From Thalassobacterium sedimentorum (GTDB lineage: Bacteria; Verrucomicrobiota; Verrucomicrobiia; Opitutales; Coraliomargaritaceae): 44,001 nt of DNA. Position 1 is the stretch's first letter. Each line of letters starts with the position of its first letter. The stretch spans positions 1 to 44,001 of the forward strand of contig NZ_JARXIC010000029.1 in assembly GCF_031127905.1 (NCBI RefSeq), given 5' to 3'. A program made the translations under genes and the position numbers. Below are positions 6,798 to 16,073 of the stretch, one piece after another. The notes below the pieces were generated by a model. The model did not search any database and had not been told where the DNA came from. It saw only the letters and a program-made list of their open reading frames with translations.

Positions 6798-9438
6798 TCA
6801 CGCCCCCAATGGTTGGTTTGCCGATGGAATGCTTATATTCGGCTCGCTTGAAAAAGGTTGCACCGCGTCGAAAGGGTTCGTGATCGAAACGCCCGATCTC
6901 CGGGGAGGCAGCATCGGTATTAAGAACGAGTACAAGCGAAAAATACGCCACCTGATAAATTCGCTGGGGCCATATGAATCCATGCAGGTACAATGGACCT
7001 GCAACAATGACTACCGGCACCCACTGACAAAGTATTACGAGGACACCCGCGATCATTGCACGGACGATTATACCAAGGCCATACGCAACGAGCGGTTCTC
7101 CCGCTATTGGTCGAGAATGCTTGCGCGCAAACTGAGGCGAGAACACTTGGTTGTTTTCGTTTCATCTCGGATGGAAAAATACTCCGGCAACGTGAAAACC
7201 AAGTCGGGATTGCATAAATTCTATGAGGCTCAGCTCGACAGCTTGAAGACTCATTTTGGCGAACTGTATAACCAGATCAGAAGTGTGCTGGGCGCGGATA
7301 CGACCATCCTCCCGATGGACGATCTGGCGCACTACACCTACTTCAAAAAGTTTCTAAATCCGTCTTTAACGGAAACCTTCGACTTCGATTATGAGCGCAG
7401 TTTCGATGGGCGTTACAGTATACAGGAAAACTGCCTGCACTGTGATCTACGTCCGGCGGACAAAGCTGCCCTGGAATTCGACGGCTACTACCACAGTATC
7501 TTTACCGTCATGCGTTGGCCGAGCGAGACCTACCCCGGCATCATCCACAACCTGACGAGCCTGCCCTCGCTAGACTACCAGATTACGGTAAATATCAAAC
7601 CGCTGGACGTGAAGAAAGTCATCCGCAAGGAGGAGAAGCAGGCCGACCGGCTGAAGAACGAGCACCGCCACAAAGGCCGTCAATCCGACGCCACCGCAAT
7701 CCAGAAGAAGGAAAAGACGATTGATGCGCTCGCACAAGGATACACGCATCCTTACAGCGTCACCTACATTATCCGGACGTGGTCGAAAGACCTAGACACG
7801 TTGCGAGCCAAAACCGCAGAACTGAAACAAGCCGTCAGCCAGATGAACGGCGCGGAGGTATACCAGAACACGCTTTTTGCATCGAGTAAGAAACTCTTCT
7901 TCAGTTCATGGCCGGGCTGGACGGGTTCCAGTTACACCCACCGCGATGAGTATGCCGAGGATGGCTATCTGGCTGATTTACTGCCGTTCTCTGCCACCTT
8001 CACCGGATATCTCAACGAAGCGGAAGCCATCTACGACGGCAACCAGAATAACCTCGTCGGCATCAGCACCTTTTTGGACGAAACCCCGCAGCACACGGTT
8101 CTTTTCGGAATCAGCGGCGCGGGAAAATCGGTCTTCATGGAAGACCTCCTGTCCCAGACCGCACACAAGTTCGCCTACTCGGTCATCATCGAAGAAGGTC
8201 TTTCTTACGAACGCTTCACCAACAACCTCGGGGGGACGCCCATCATCATCGAGCCCGACAGCGATCTTGTCATCAACTACCTCGACACGGCCGGGATGCC
8301 CCTAACCCGCTTGCAAGTCTCATCCGGCGTGACCTTGGTTTCACGCATGATCGGCGTTCCTGATTCACAGGAAAGGCAACAAGTCCGGCAAGCGCAGATC
8401 GGTCACTACATCGACCTACTCTACCGCGACCAGTTTGAAAGCTGGGTCAGGAAAAACCGGAGTCGCATACCCGAGGTGCGCAAAATGGCTTGTGCGACCT
8501 ATCTGTGGAAGCAGAAGAAAATCAGAACCAAGACCAGTTTTGTCGAAGCATTCAGCATTTTCAAAGAGCTGCTCAAATCCGAAAATGAAGAAGCACTGGA
8601 ATTCTTCGATTCCATCGGTTCAGAAACTATCGTCGAGTTCGCGAAGAACCCAGACACCAGCGACTATGTCAAAGACACGGTCTTCGCTTACTTTGAACCA
8701 CAGGACTATCCGATCCACTCACAGTTGATCGAGCTGATGCGTTTCGGTCGCAGCTCCTATCACCCCAAAGCGGAAATCGACGAATTGGCGACACTGATGT
8801 CGGCGTGGACGGCAACGGGGAGCTACGGGAAACTTTTTGACGGCACGACCAATATCAACCTCAGAGACAAGATCGCACATTTCGAGTTGGGGCAGTTGGG
8901 CGATGAAGCGGTCGAGCTACGAACCGCGGCAGGCCTCCTAATTACTTCGTTCGCCCGCCAGCATATCATCTCGCTGCCCCGGCACCTCCGCAAGCGGATC
9001 ATTTTTGAAGAAGTCTCCCGCTTCCTAGACGTCCCCGGCGGAGAGAAGACCGTATCGGAAGCTTATGCGCAGCTCCGCAAATTTTCCTGCTGGACCTGTT
9101 CGATCGTCCAGCAATACGAGCGCTTTAAAAGCTCTCGAATCCGTTCCGTCGTGATGGGCAACTCAAAGCAACACTTGCTCATGCGCCAACTGGACCGGGC
9201 TGACATCCATGAAATCGCCAAGGACACCGGACTTCCGCCGTCTGTACAGGAGGCGATCATGGATTACCCCCTCGTTGAGCAACAATCCAAAGGGCACAAG
9301 TTTTCAAGCGTCTGCTACTACGCGCCCGGCGCACATCCGCCGCTCTGTGGGACGGCTCTGAACATCCAAGCAACGACTTATCACAAGAATGCGGACGGCC
9401 AAGCGCCCCAGTCGGAGAAAGAAACTGTTTTAGAATGA
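6790..9438 (+). CDS. virB4: VirB4/TrbE-like conjugation ATPase
   Basis: An 882-residue T4SS ATPase that powers pilus assembly and substrate transfer at the inner membrane. The N-terminal half is the VirB4-specific domain. The C-terminal half is a RecA-like motor with Walker A GISGAGKS near residue 440 and Walker B KRIIFEEVSRFLD near 736. The later segment IVQQYERFKSS and MGNSKQHLLMRQ fits the VirB4 motor. Length is normal for the family. The start at 6790 overlaps virB3, and the end overlaps the next start as ATGA (9435-9438). No frameshift is seen. Confidence 0.92.
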   Translation: MSSHAPNGWFADGMLIFGSLEKGCTASKGFVIETPDLRGGSIGIKNEYKRKIRHLINSLGPYESMQVQWTCNNDYRHPLTKYYEDTRDHCTDDYTKAIRNERFSRYWSRMLARKLRREHLVVFVSSRMEKYSGNVKTKSGLHKFYEAQLDSLKTHFGELYNQIRSVLGADTTILPMDDLAHYTYFKKFLNPSLTETFDFDYERSFDGRYSIQENCLHCDLRPADKAALEFDGYYHSIFTVMRWPSETYPGIIHNLTSLPSLDYQITVNIKPLDVKKVIRKEEKQADRLKNEHRHKGRQSDATAIQKKEKTIDALAQGYTHPYSVTYIIRTWSKDLDTLRAKTAELKQAVSQMNGAEVYQNTLFASSKKLFFSSWPGWTGSSYTHRDEYAEDGYLADLLPFSATFTGYLNEAEAIYDGNQNNLVGISTFLDETPQHTVLFGISGAGKSVFMEDLLSQTAHKFAYSVIIEEGLSYERFTNNLGGTPIIIEPDSDLVINYLDTAGMPLTRLQVSSGVTLVSRMIGVPDSQERQQVRQAQIGHYIDLLYRDQFESWVRKNRSRIPEVRKMACATYLWKQKKIRTKTSFVEAFSIFKELLKSENEEALEFFDSIGSETIVEFAKNPDTSDYVKDTVFAYFEPQDYPIHSQLIELMRFGRSSYHPKAEIDELATLMSAWTATGSYGKLFDGTTNINLRDKIAHFELGQLGDEAVELRTAAGLLITSFARQHIISLPRHLRKRIIFEEVSRFLDVPGGEKTVSEAYAQLRKFSCWTCSIVQQYERFKSSRIRSVVMGNSKQHLLMRQLDRADIHEIAKDTGLPPSVQEAIMDYPLVEQQSKGHKFSSVCYYAPGAHPPLCGTALNIQATTYHKNADGQAPQSEKETVLE

Positions 9439-9896
9439 AACCCATCGCTTACCCTCAGTCCAAGTTCCCGGGCAGAAAAGCCCTTTTGCCTGCATCGACG
9501 CTATTGATTGCCGTCTTACTATCCGGCTGTGCCAGCAGTAAAGCTGGCAAAAATGCGACCGTCATCGGCGGCAGTGCGCTCGGCGCGGTGGTCGCGCACG
9601 AAGCGTCGGACGGCAATGCCGCATGGACTACCGGAGGTGCGGCTCTTGGAGCACTGACCGCGATGGGAGCCAATGCCCTAGCTGAAGAAAACGAGCAAAA
9701 AGCCTATCGCGAGGGCTATGAAGCCGCCCTCAACCAAAGCGTGAAACAACAATACTGGATCACCCAGAATCGGCAGAAAGAAGACAGCTACGCCTCAGAA
9801 ACGGAGCCAGAAAGCTTCGTCCCGATCAAAATACCCGAACAGGAAATCAACGGGGAAATCCGCAACGCCCGTATCATCTACTTGAAAGCGAGATAA
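9435..9896 (+). CDS. Lipoprotein with glycine-zipper segment, T4SS-associated
   Basis: A 153-residue lipoprotein precursor: basic start, hydrophobic helix, then lipobox LLSGC with the acylated Cys near residue 32. Immediately afterwards come Gly/Ala-rich stretches (VIGGSALGAVVAH and GGAALGALTAMGANA) that look like a glycine-zipper membrane-insertion motif. The C-terminal half is charged. It sits between virB4 and the virB5-like gene, overlapping virB4 by 4 bases. A VirB7- or TrbK-like role (outer-membrane anchor or entry exclusion) is possible from position but not shown by sequence. Confidence 0.75.
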   Translation: MKPIAYPQSKFPGRKALLPASTLLIAVLLSGCASSKAGKNATVIGGSALGAVVAHEASDGNAAWTTGGAALGALTAMGANALAEENEQKAYREGYEAALNQSVKQQYWITQNRQKEDSYASETEPESFVPIKIPEQEINGEIRNARIIYLKAR

Positions 9897-9898
9897 TC

Positions 9899-10693
9899 AT
9901 GATGCCATTCAAAATAACAACGCTCCTTCTGTTCTTTGTGCTTTCCGCTCAAGCACAATGGATCGTGAACGACCCGGCGCATACAGCGCAGACCATAATC
10001 GCCAAAGTTCAGGATGCCGCTCAGCATGCCGAAACACTCAGCGAGTGGAATCGGAACTACCAAAGAATAACAGAACAACTGGACGTCCAGACCACGATTA
10101 AAGATTGGATCGGCGATCCAGAACTAGTCGATCTGCCCTCGCTGGAGATCCTTTCTGTCGAAGACTTTTTAAAAGACCTGAGCTACGGCATGCCTTGGGA
10201 GACAATCATCAGCGAAGCCGACGGCTCGGACAGTCTAGAGGAAACCCACAACGGGTTGTTCAAGAAAGTGGAGGCAACAACGGTCACAGGCGAAAGCGTT
10301 TCCGTTGATGATGCCGCGCTTAAAAAATATGCCGTCGTCGATCAGCAATACACCAATTACGTGGAGTCAAGCGAAGTGATCGATGCCCGTCTAGCCGAGC
10401 TGCAGGAAAACCAGGCGCTGACCTTGGTTGAGTTGGAAGCCGCCGAAACGGATGCCGAGATCCAAAAGCTGTCGGCCATCATCAATGCACAGAACGGACA
10501 AATCGCGTTACTGATTTCGGAGCGGGAGAAGCAACATCAGCAGTATACGGCTTTAAAGAACCTCAACGAAAACCAAAGCGAGAAATCTCAAGCCGTGTCG
10601 GTCAAGGCGCAGCTCACAGACCAGAACAACGCCTACCGCTCTTTGCGGGGCTATCTAAAAGACATCACCTCAAACAACGAATCCAACAACTGA
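9899..10693 (+). CDS. trbJ: VirB5/TrbJ-like periplasmic T4SS protein
   Basis: A 264-residue secreted protein with an N-terminal signal peptide (hydrophobic ITTLLLFFVLSAQAQ, likely cleavage after AQA). The mature part begins WIVNDPAHTAQTI and is mostly alpha-helical with long Glu/Gln/Ala-rich coiled-coil stretches, as in TrbJ/VirB5 proteins that sit at the pilus tip or base. TrbJ proteins commonly start with a VxDPxNxxQ-type segment, which is visible here. Two adjacent ATGs (9899 and 9902) are possible. Position between virB4 and the virB6-like gene supports the call. Confidence 0.75.
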   Translation: MMPFKITTLLLFFVLSAQAQWIVNDPAHTAQTIIAKVQDAAQHAETLSEWNRNYQRITEQLDVQTTIKDWIGDPELVDLPSLEILSVEDFLKDLSYGMPWETIISEADGSDSLEETHNGLFKKVEATTVTGESVSVDDAALKKYAVVDQQYTNYVESSEVIDARLAELQENQALTLVELEAAETDAEIQKLSAIINAQNGQIALLISEREKQHQQYTALKNLNENQSEKSQAVSVKAQLTDQNNAYRSLRGYLKDITSNNESNN

Positions 10694-10707
10694 ACCCACC
10701 TCTGACT

Positions 10708-11151
10708 ATGAAAATACTTTGCACAATTTTCGTTATCGCCTCACTCGCCCTCGTGGCTTGCTCCGATGATTCCAAAGAAGCTGAAATCACGATCCAGCAG
10801 AACGGCGAACCCGCACGCACCCTTCGAATCACGGTCGAGGGCAAAAAGGATGTTGTGATCGAAGATCCCTACATCGAGGAAATCGAAACGCTGTCTGCCG
10901 AATACAAAAGTCAGCGCAGCAAATATATACGGGAACACAAAAGCATGACACCGGAACAGCGTAAAGCCTTCGGAGAGCTTCGTGACGGAACGGGAGAACG
11001 CGTCCGAGAGCTACAGAAGCTGCGCAAACAGTATATCCGTGAGCAGATGGAAAAGTACGATGGCATCAACGTCGTCGTGGAAGCGGTAGACCGGGCCCAA
11101 GCGTCCGAGAAAACAAGTGATTACCTCAACAGCCTGCAAAAACAGCAATAA
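10708..11151 (+). CDS. Small lipoprotein with helical charged C-terminus
   Basis: A 147-residue lipoprotein: signal helix TIFVIASLALVAC with the lipobox Cys at about residue 18. It is followed by a short beta-like region (EITIQQNGEPARTLRITVEG) and a long highly charged helical part. It lies in the T4SS operon, 14 bases after the TrbJ-like gene and 6 bases before the VirB6-like gene. TrbK-like entry-exclusion lipoproteins often follow trbJ, so that role is plausible by position. There is no diagnostic motif. Confidence 0.7.
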   Translation: MKILCTIFVIASLALVACSDDSKEAEITIQQNGEPARTLRITVEGKKDVVIEDPYIEEIETLSAEYKSQRSKYIREHKSMTPEQRKAFGELRDGTGERVRELQKLRKQYIREQMEKYDGINVVVEAVDRAQASEKTSDYLNSLQKQQ

Positions 11152-11157
11152 GCTAAA

Positions 11158-12378
11158 ATGAATCTGTTGGGCCCCATATTTCTGGAGAACTTCCAGAGCA
11201 CAGTCATCGACCTTCAAGGGGCTTTGATGTTTGTGGCCTACTTTATTCTTCTAACTGGTTTGATCGTCCGATTGATGCGAGTATCGGAAAGCAACGCCGA
11301 TATGGTTTCGATGATCAAACCGGTGTTTACCTGCTTCTTTATAGTCGCTCTGATCGCAACCATATCCTTCTGGTTCGAAAAGCTGGATGAAGGGTTCTAC
11401 CATGCCGCTGAAACCATCAATGCTAATTTCGGCAGCGAGCCTTTTGAGGTATCTGATGCACTGCTGGAAGCGATAGAGGAAGACCCCGAAGCCGAAGGCT
11501 GGGGAGTGGATCGCATCGTGAACTCCGTCTATCTCGCTTTGGTCTTCGGAACCACAAAGTTCTTCATCACCCTCGCGGCATTGTTTCAGATTCCGTTTCT
11601 CATTCTGCAATATGCACTGACCTGGCTTGGTTTCCTCTTTTTGCCGATCGGGCTGGCACTGTTCATTTTCCCTTCACTCAGCAATATCGGGGTCAAATTG
11701 ATTTCCAACATTCTGGCCGTCATGGCATGGCCGATTGGATTTGCCATCACGAATCTGGCCGCAATCAGCTTCATCAACGACTTCGCCACGTCATCAACTT
11801 TCACCGGTAACAACACAGGATCTGCGCTCTACATGATGAGTTTCGGATCGATGATTATGGGGCTGGTCGCGGCTCTGATTCTCATCGTCGGCACGCTGGC
11901 TACGCCGACGATCATGTTCCTTCTTTTTTCCAGTGGAGCGATCCTCGAAGGTGCGACGAATGCCGCAACGGGAGCTGCCGCTTTTGCGACTTATATGGGA
12001 GGCAGCATGGGTATACTCGGAGGCCAACGAGGTGGTGCTGGCAGTGCACCCGCACCAAGTGGCGGAGGAAGCTCTGAAGGCCCCGCTCCGACCGGAGGAT
12101 ACGAAGGCATCGGAGGCGGAGGAGGCTATCAGGTCAATGAACCGGTCGCCGCTTACGGAAACGACGGAACCACAGGTGCCGTAAGCTACTATCGTCATCC
12201 TACGTCCAGCTCCCCTACTTGCGCAATTGCAGGTAACTCAGCGAAAGCATTACCCGCCCCCCAAGACTTCGGCAATCCCCTGCTAGCCGATAACGCACCG
12301 AACGATCCTACGGGCGATCAACATGCCGCACGGATATTTGCCCTCAACACCGCACCTCAAGCAGTGATCACAATATGA
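11158..12378 (+). CDS. trbL: VirB6/TrbL-like polytopic membrane protein
   Basis: A 406-residue protein with about six hydrophobic helices in the first 290 residues (for example FVAYFILLTGLIVRL, FFIVALIATISFW, FLFLPIGLALFIFPSL, MIMGLVAALILIVGTLA). A flexible Gly/Ser/Pro-rich tail follows (GGAGSAPAPSGGGSSEGPAP). VirB6/TrbL proteins form part of the inner-membrane channel and often have such a tail. It overlaps the next gene by ATGA at 12375-12378. Topology and operon position are convincing; the family is poorly conserved in sequence. Confidence 0.8.
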   Translation: MNLLGPIFLENFQSTVIDLQGALMFVAYFILLTGLIVRLMRVSESNADMVSMIKPVFTCFFIVALIATISFWFEKLDEGFYHAAETINANFGSEPFEVSDALLEAIEEDPEAEGWGVDRIVNSVYLALVFGTTKFFITLAALFQIPFLILQYALTWLGFLFLPIGLALFIFPSLSNIGVKLISNILAVMAWPIGFAITNLAAISFINDFATSSTFTGNNTGSALYMMSFGSMIMGLVAALILIVGTLATPTIMFLLFSSGAILEGATNAATGAAAFATYMGGSMGILGGQRGGAGSAPAPSGGGSSEGPAPTGGYEGIGGGGGYQVNEPVAAYGNDGTTGAVSYYRHPTSSSPTCAIAGNSAKALPAPQDFGNPLLADNAPNDPTGDQHAARIFALNTAPQAVITI

Positions 12379-13061
12379 GTTCCCAACAGACAGACACATT
12401 GGATCGCTCGATCCCCGAGCCAAACAACCTCCAATCACCGTCAAAGGGCCGCATGGCTCAAAACAAGTTTCATCCGCTGAAACTGTTTACCGACAACGCA
12501 TGGGCGGCCCGGATGTGGTTTCTCCTCTGCATCGCTTTGCTGGGCATCGTCGTCGTCCAGCCCTTCTTTATCATCAACGCTTACCGGACCCGCGAACGGG
12601 TGATCATACTCGATGGCGCGGGCACCTATTCGATTGCACCTACGTTGGATTTTGAAAAAGCGACTCAGTTACACGAGCAGTTGGCCCTCTGGTCAACCCA
12701 TGCCCTGCTGTCCCAGAACCCAAACGGGTTCGATATGCCCGAGCTACTAGACAAAATGTATCTGGACGAGCCTTTGCGGAAGGCACGCGCGCTCTATTCG
12801 GAGGCCGCACATGAGTTCAGGGAGAAGAACATCCATCAAAAGGTGGAGGTCTTCGAAATCAAGATACTCCAGACTCGGGGCGAACAGGTGTTTGCTCAAG
12901 TCCAAGGTCAGCTCATCCGAACTGGGTCATTCGAGGGCAAGACCTTCGTCGAAGACCCTCAATTCACACTCACTCTGGTTCTGCACCGGAACCCGAACAT
13001 GCTCGACAACAAACGCTTCCCCTTGGCGGTTACTTCATTTGAAGAAAGCATTTTACTCTAG
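12375..13061 (+). CDS. trbF: VirB8/TrbF-like inner-membrane T4SS protein
   Basis: A 228-residue bitopic protein: a cytoplasmic N-terminus of about 50 residues, one membrane helix (WFLLCIALLGIVVVQPFFII) and a periplasmic NTF2-like domain. In this family the periplasmic domain bridges the inner-membrane platform and the VirB9/VirB10 core. The domain ends with the pattern FTLTLVLHRNPNMLDNKRFPLAV, comparable to the last strands of VirB8/TrbF domains. The order B6-B8-B9-B10 strongly supports the call. Confidence 0.78.
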   Translation: MSSQQTDTLDRSIPEPNNLQSPSKGRMAQNKFHPLKLFTDNAWAARMWFLLCIALLGIVVVQPFFIINAYRTRERVIILDGAGTYSIAPTLDFEKATQLHEQLALWSTHALLSQNPNGFDMPELLDKMYLDEPLRKARALYSEAAHEFREKNIHQKVEVFEIKILQTRGEQVFAQVQGQLIRTGSFEGKTFVEDPQFTLTLVLHRNPNMLDNKRFPLAVTSFEESILL

Positions 13062-13067
13062 CGGATC

Positions 13068-13961
13068 ATGATACGACGCACACACCTCTGCATAGTTCTT
13101 CTACTGATTGCGACACAGCTACTGTCGGCAAACGAAGACCGATATAATACCGAAGTCATCAAGGAATACGCCTTGGATGCCAATACGGTCTACAATATAC
13201 CAATTGGCAACACGCCGACCACGGTCACGTTTCCCGGTCCTCTAGTATCGATTGACGGGGCCAACATCAGCAACAATCCAAGCAACAAAGCTCCGGTGCT
13301 ATTGAGCTATGTTGACGGACACTATTATTTCTCGGTTCGTGCCGTACTGCCAAAGGCTCAAGCCGCCGTCAATGTCGTGCACAACGGGCAAACCTACGTC
13401 TTCAACTTCTATCACAAAGAAGACTCGATTCCATACCGAACAGTGCGGCTCCTCGGTGCGGATGCAGAGACAAGCTACGGTTCAAGTCGCCCCAGATGGG
13501 GGCATGAAATTCATAAAATAAGTCCGACAGCTTTGCTCTCCTTACTGGACCGTTCGAAGAGCCATTACCTGATCAACGAGGCTTATCCCGGGAAGCTTGA
13601 CGGGGTCGAACACCGGATGCCTGACAATATGGTGACGGAATACAAGGATTTCACGGCCTCCGTGGACGAGATTTTTCGCTTCAACAAGTATGATACGCTC
13701 GTATTCAAAATTAACCTGCACAGCACATCGAAGGATCCGATTTACTACCAACCGCAGAGCGTGGCCATCCGTATCGGGCAAAATCTTTACTTTCCGTCGA
13801 TAGCCGATGCCTCCGGCATTATTCCGCCAGACTCGGGAAGTGTTGCCTACATCGCGATTACAGGAAAGCCCAACGGCGAACGTGCAGATTTGAGTATCAA
13901 AAACCAGTTCCAGGTTATCGTCTCGAAAGTCAGCGATCCGGCGAAACTAGTCATTCCATAA
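13068..13961 (+). CDS. trbG: VirB9/TrbG-like periplasmic core-complex protein
   Basis: A 297-residue exported protein with signal peptide (CIVLLLIATQLLSA, cleavage near residue 21). A beta-rich mature region follows: an N-terminal domain with VYNIPIGNTPTTVTFPG and a C-terminal domain with YDTLVFKINLHSTSKDPIYY and NLYFPSIADASG. This pattern of short strands after a signal peptide, directly before the VirB10-like gene, fits VirB9/TrbG of the T4SS core complex. Sequence conservation is weak, so context decides. No lipobox is present. Confidence 0.7.
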   Translation: MIRRTHLCIVLLLIATQLLSANEDRYNTEVIKEYALDANTVYNIPIGNTPTTVTFPGPLVSIDGANISNNPSNKAPVLLSYVDGHYYFSVRAVLPKAQAAVNVVHNGQTYVFNFYHKEDSIPYRTVRLLGADAETSYGSSRPRWGHEIHKISPTALLSLLDRSKSHYLINEAYPGKLDGVEHRMPDNMVTEYKDFTASVDEIFRFNKYDTLVFKINLHSTSKDPIYYQPQSVAIRIGQNLYFPSIADASGIIPPDSGSVAYIAITGKPNGERADLSIKNQFQVIVSKVSDPAKLVIP

Positions 13962-13974
13962 ACAGAACCGAAGC

Positions 13975-15027
13975 ATGTTTGCATTTATCAAATCTCCCCT
14001 CGGCAACGCCCTGATCATGCTAGCACTGGTCGTATTCATTGGCGCATCCATCGTATTGAACTCATTAGCTCAAGCGGGCAGTTCCGACTTCACTCAGGCC
14101 GACGAGGCTTACGACTATAAGCCAGAGGTCTACGAACGCGACATCCCGCGATTCAAGTTGCCCAAAGAAATCGCCTCGGCCAAAGCCGCCCCCGTAGCTC
14201 CTGAGCAGACCGAAAAGACTCCGGAACCCATTCTGTCGCGCCCACTTCTGGCACGCCAAAAACAGAAGAAGACGCAGGGTGCCCTACCGCTCAATCTGTT
14301 TTCCTCTCAAGAATCCAAGGGAAATAATCTCTCCTCAAACTATGCACCTTTCGGTCGCCTTGTTCCCTGCGAACTCACCATCACGGTCGAAAGCAACTCA
14401 ATCAATACACCGATCATCGGCCTTGTGACCGAAGACGTCGTTCATGCTGGAAAGGTAATCATTCCCGCAGGGGCCGAAGTGCACGGCAAAGCCAGCGAAG
14501 GGCGCACCCGCGATCGCATCGACGCCTCCGGCACCTGGAATTTCGTATGGCGCACACAGGATTATTTGAACGGAACCGAGCTGACGCTTGAGGGAATCGC
14601 ATTGGATCGGGAAATCGACTTCAACACCGGATTATGGGGACTGCGCGACGGTTCCGCTGGACTGAAAGGCTATTTGATCAAGAGCGACAACTGGAACGAG
14701 ATAAAGCTCTTCGCTGCCACCTTTCTAGCCGCCGCCACCCAAGGCATCAAAGATTACGATGAGTATATCACCGAAACGGGCTCCACCGTCCAGCTGGCTA
14801 AAAGCACCGCAGGCAATGCCGCACTGGACGGGACAACCGCGATACTCGAAGAGTACGCTCAGCAAATCCGTGATGCCATCGAACAGGATGGATTTTATAT
14901 CCGCGTTCCCACAGGCAAACAGTTTTACGTCTACGTCACCCAGACCATCGACGTTCAGGAAGGCTCACGCGGAAACATCAGCAATTTGAACATCTGGAAC
15001 AACCAAGACCCCAATAATGAAGGATAA
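13975..15027 (+). CDS. trbI: VirB10/TrbI-like core-complex protein
   Basis: A 350-residue protein with an N-terminal membrane helix (NALIMLALVVFIGASIVLNSL), a Pro/Lys-rich periplasmic linker and a C-terminal beta-barrel domain. Family-like segments are YAPFGRLVPCELTITVESN, TPIIGLVTEDV and IIPAGAEVHGKASEGRTRDR, the typical VirB10/TrbI domain with the generic pattern of an I/L-P-x-G-x turn. The end (GFYIRVPTGKQFYVYVTQTID) is the usual last barrel strand. VirB10 spans the envelope and gates the outer-membrane pore. It overlaps the next gene by 11 bases. Confidence 0.88.
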   Translation: MFAFIKSPLGNALIMLALVVFIGASIVLNSLAQAGSSDFTQADEAYDYKPEVYERDIPRFKLPKEIASAKAAPVAPEQTEKTPEPILSRPLLARQKQKKTQGALPLNLFSSQESKGNNLSSNYAPFGRLVPCELTITVESNSINTPIIGLVTEDVVHAGKVIIPAGAEVHGKASEGRTRDRIDASGTWNFVWRTQDYLNGTELTLEGIALDREIDFNTGLWGLRDGSAGLKGYLIKSDNWNEIKLFAATFLAAATQGIKDYDEYITETGSTVQLAKSTAGNAALDGTTAILEEYAQQIRDAIEQDGFYIRVPTGKQFYVYVTQTIDVQEGSRGNISNLNIWNNQDPNNEG

Positions 15028-15532
15028 ACGAAACGAACGCTTCGCCATTGCTCTGCTTTGCCTGACCGCAGCGGCCTTGACTGGCTGTAAGACCAAGGAT
15101 GAAGCAGCATCAACACCCCCGCCCCCATCAACACCGATTCAGGTTTCAGGGACGGAGTTGAATCCCTACAACATGGCGAAGATTCGCACGCCCGAGGCGA
15201 TCCACGCCTACCATCTCGGCCCTTACGTCGACCCACAGGATTCGGGCATTCGCCATGACAGCCACCGTATTGCACGAGTGGAGCGCACCGCGAAATGGAA
15301 CCTTTCGCCGAGCGCTCCTACGGCGGTGCCTTTAGGCCCAGTCATTGCTGTCGCTGACCCGGCCAAGCAGACGGCACCGCTCTCAGCGGAGCTCGAAAAC
15401 AAGATCATTCAGGCAAACAACCTGATCGCAGCACTGGTCGAGCAGAACGATGCCCTACTCTCCCAGTTGGCGGAAAAAGAGGAGGCGATTCAATCGCTTT
15501 CACGCCGCGTATCAAAAATTGAGGATAAGTAA
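15017..15532 (+). CDS. T4SS-associated lipoprotein with C-terminal coiled coil
   Basis: A 171-residue lipoprotein: signal helix IALLCLTAAALTGC with the acylated Cys near residue 24, then a Pro-rich linker (STPPPPSTPIQ). A central segment contains MAKIRTPEAIHAYHLGPYVDP, and the C-terminal part is coiled coil (LENKIIQANNLIAALVEQN, continuing). It starts inside the end of the VirB10-like gene. A TrbH-like or VirB7-like outer-membrane lipoprotein role is likely from position. The tyrosine/His segment looks conserved, but I cannot name its family. Confidence 0.75.
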   Translation: MKDKRNERFAIALLCLTAAALTGCKTKDEAASTPPPPSTPIQVSGTELNPYNMAKIRTPEAIHAYHLGPYVDPQDSGIRHDSHRIARVERTAKWNLSPSAPTAVPLGPVIAVADPAKQTAPLSAELENKIIQANNLIAALVEQNDALLSQLAEKEEAIQSLSRRVSKIEDK

Positions 15533-15534
15533 TC

Positions 15535-15633
15535 ATGCATACACGAACCTCAGACTTTGGCATACTGCCAAACCTGCCATCAGCTGAACAAATAGCGGCC
15601 TCGCGGGCAGGTAAAGAAATCGCGCGGTTATAA
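15535..15633 (+). CDS. Possible 32-residue peptide at operon end
   Basis: An ATG two bases after the preceding TAA opens a 32-codon frame (begins MHTRTSDFGILPNLP, ends GKEIARL). Close spacing suggests it could be translated with the T4SS operon. It has no membrane helix and no recognised motif. It may be a real small gene or chance. Confidence 0.35.
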   Translation: MHTRTSDFGILPNLPSAEQIAASRAGKEIARL

Positions 15634-15645
15634 TAGGAAAATCCT

Positions 15646-16014
15646 ATGTCATTATCAAAAAGAGTTAGCCAAAAGTCCGAAGCGGTAAAATCAAAAGGTC
15701 CGAAGCGGAATCCTGAGATTGATGCTAAAATCGATCACTACATCAAGCAGCATCCCGAGCGGATCGCTTACTTGAAGACGGAAACCAAAGATCAGTTGAT
15801 TCGCCGCTCTGTGTTACGAGACGCAATCAAGTACGACGCGAATACCACGCAGAAGGTCAAAGAAAACGAGGCAATTAATGCGTTTCTCAAAGAGAACCCT
15901 GAGATTGCTCAGTCCATTGAGAACAAGATTGCCAACGTGCCTGACGACAAGAAGCAGCAAGCGCGCTTGAACCTCGGACGCAAAGAAGCGACTAAGACTG
16001 CCCTGAAAATGTAA
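15646..16014 (+). CDS. Hypothetical charged helical protein
   Basis: A 122-residue lysine/glutamate-rich protein without signal peptide or membrane helix. It contains the repeated theme KIDHYIKQHPERIAYLK and INAFLKENPEIAQSIENKI, which suggests two similar helical segments. An RBS-like AGGAAAA precedes the ATG. It follows the T4SS operon and ends at a strong hairpin, so it may be the last gene of that transcript. I do not recognise it. The 70-residue protein at 16367 also contains a xVxKNPEF-type segment, hinting at a related small family. Confidence 0.65.
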   Translation: MSLSKRVSQKSEAVKSKGPKRNPEIDAKIDHYIKQHPERIAYLKTETKDQLIRRSVLRDAIKYDANTTQKVKENEAINAFLKENPEIAQSIENKIANVPDDKKQQARLNLGRKEATKTALKM

Positions 16015-16021
16015 CTAACAA

Positions 16022-16061
16022 GGTTGGCCGGGCGGGCAGTTAAGCCCGGTCAACCGCTTTT
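16022..16061 (+). terminator. Rho-independent-like terminator
   Basis: GGTTGGCCGGGC (from 16022) pairs with GCCCGGTCAACC (to 16055) with one mismatch-like bulge, followed by GCTTTT. It lies right after the stop at 16014 and before the next ATG at 16074, a likely end for the T4SS transcript. Confidence 0.7.
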
Positions 16062-16073
16062 CATCCATCGATT

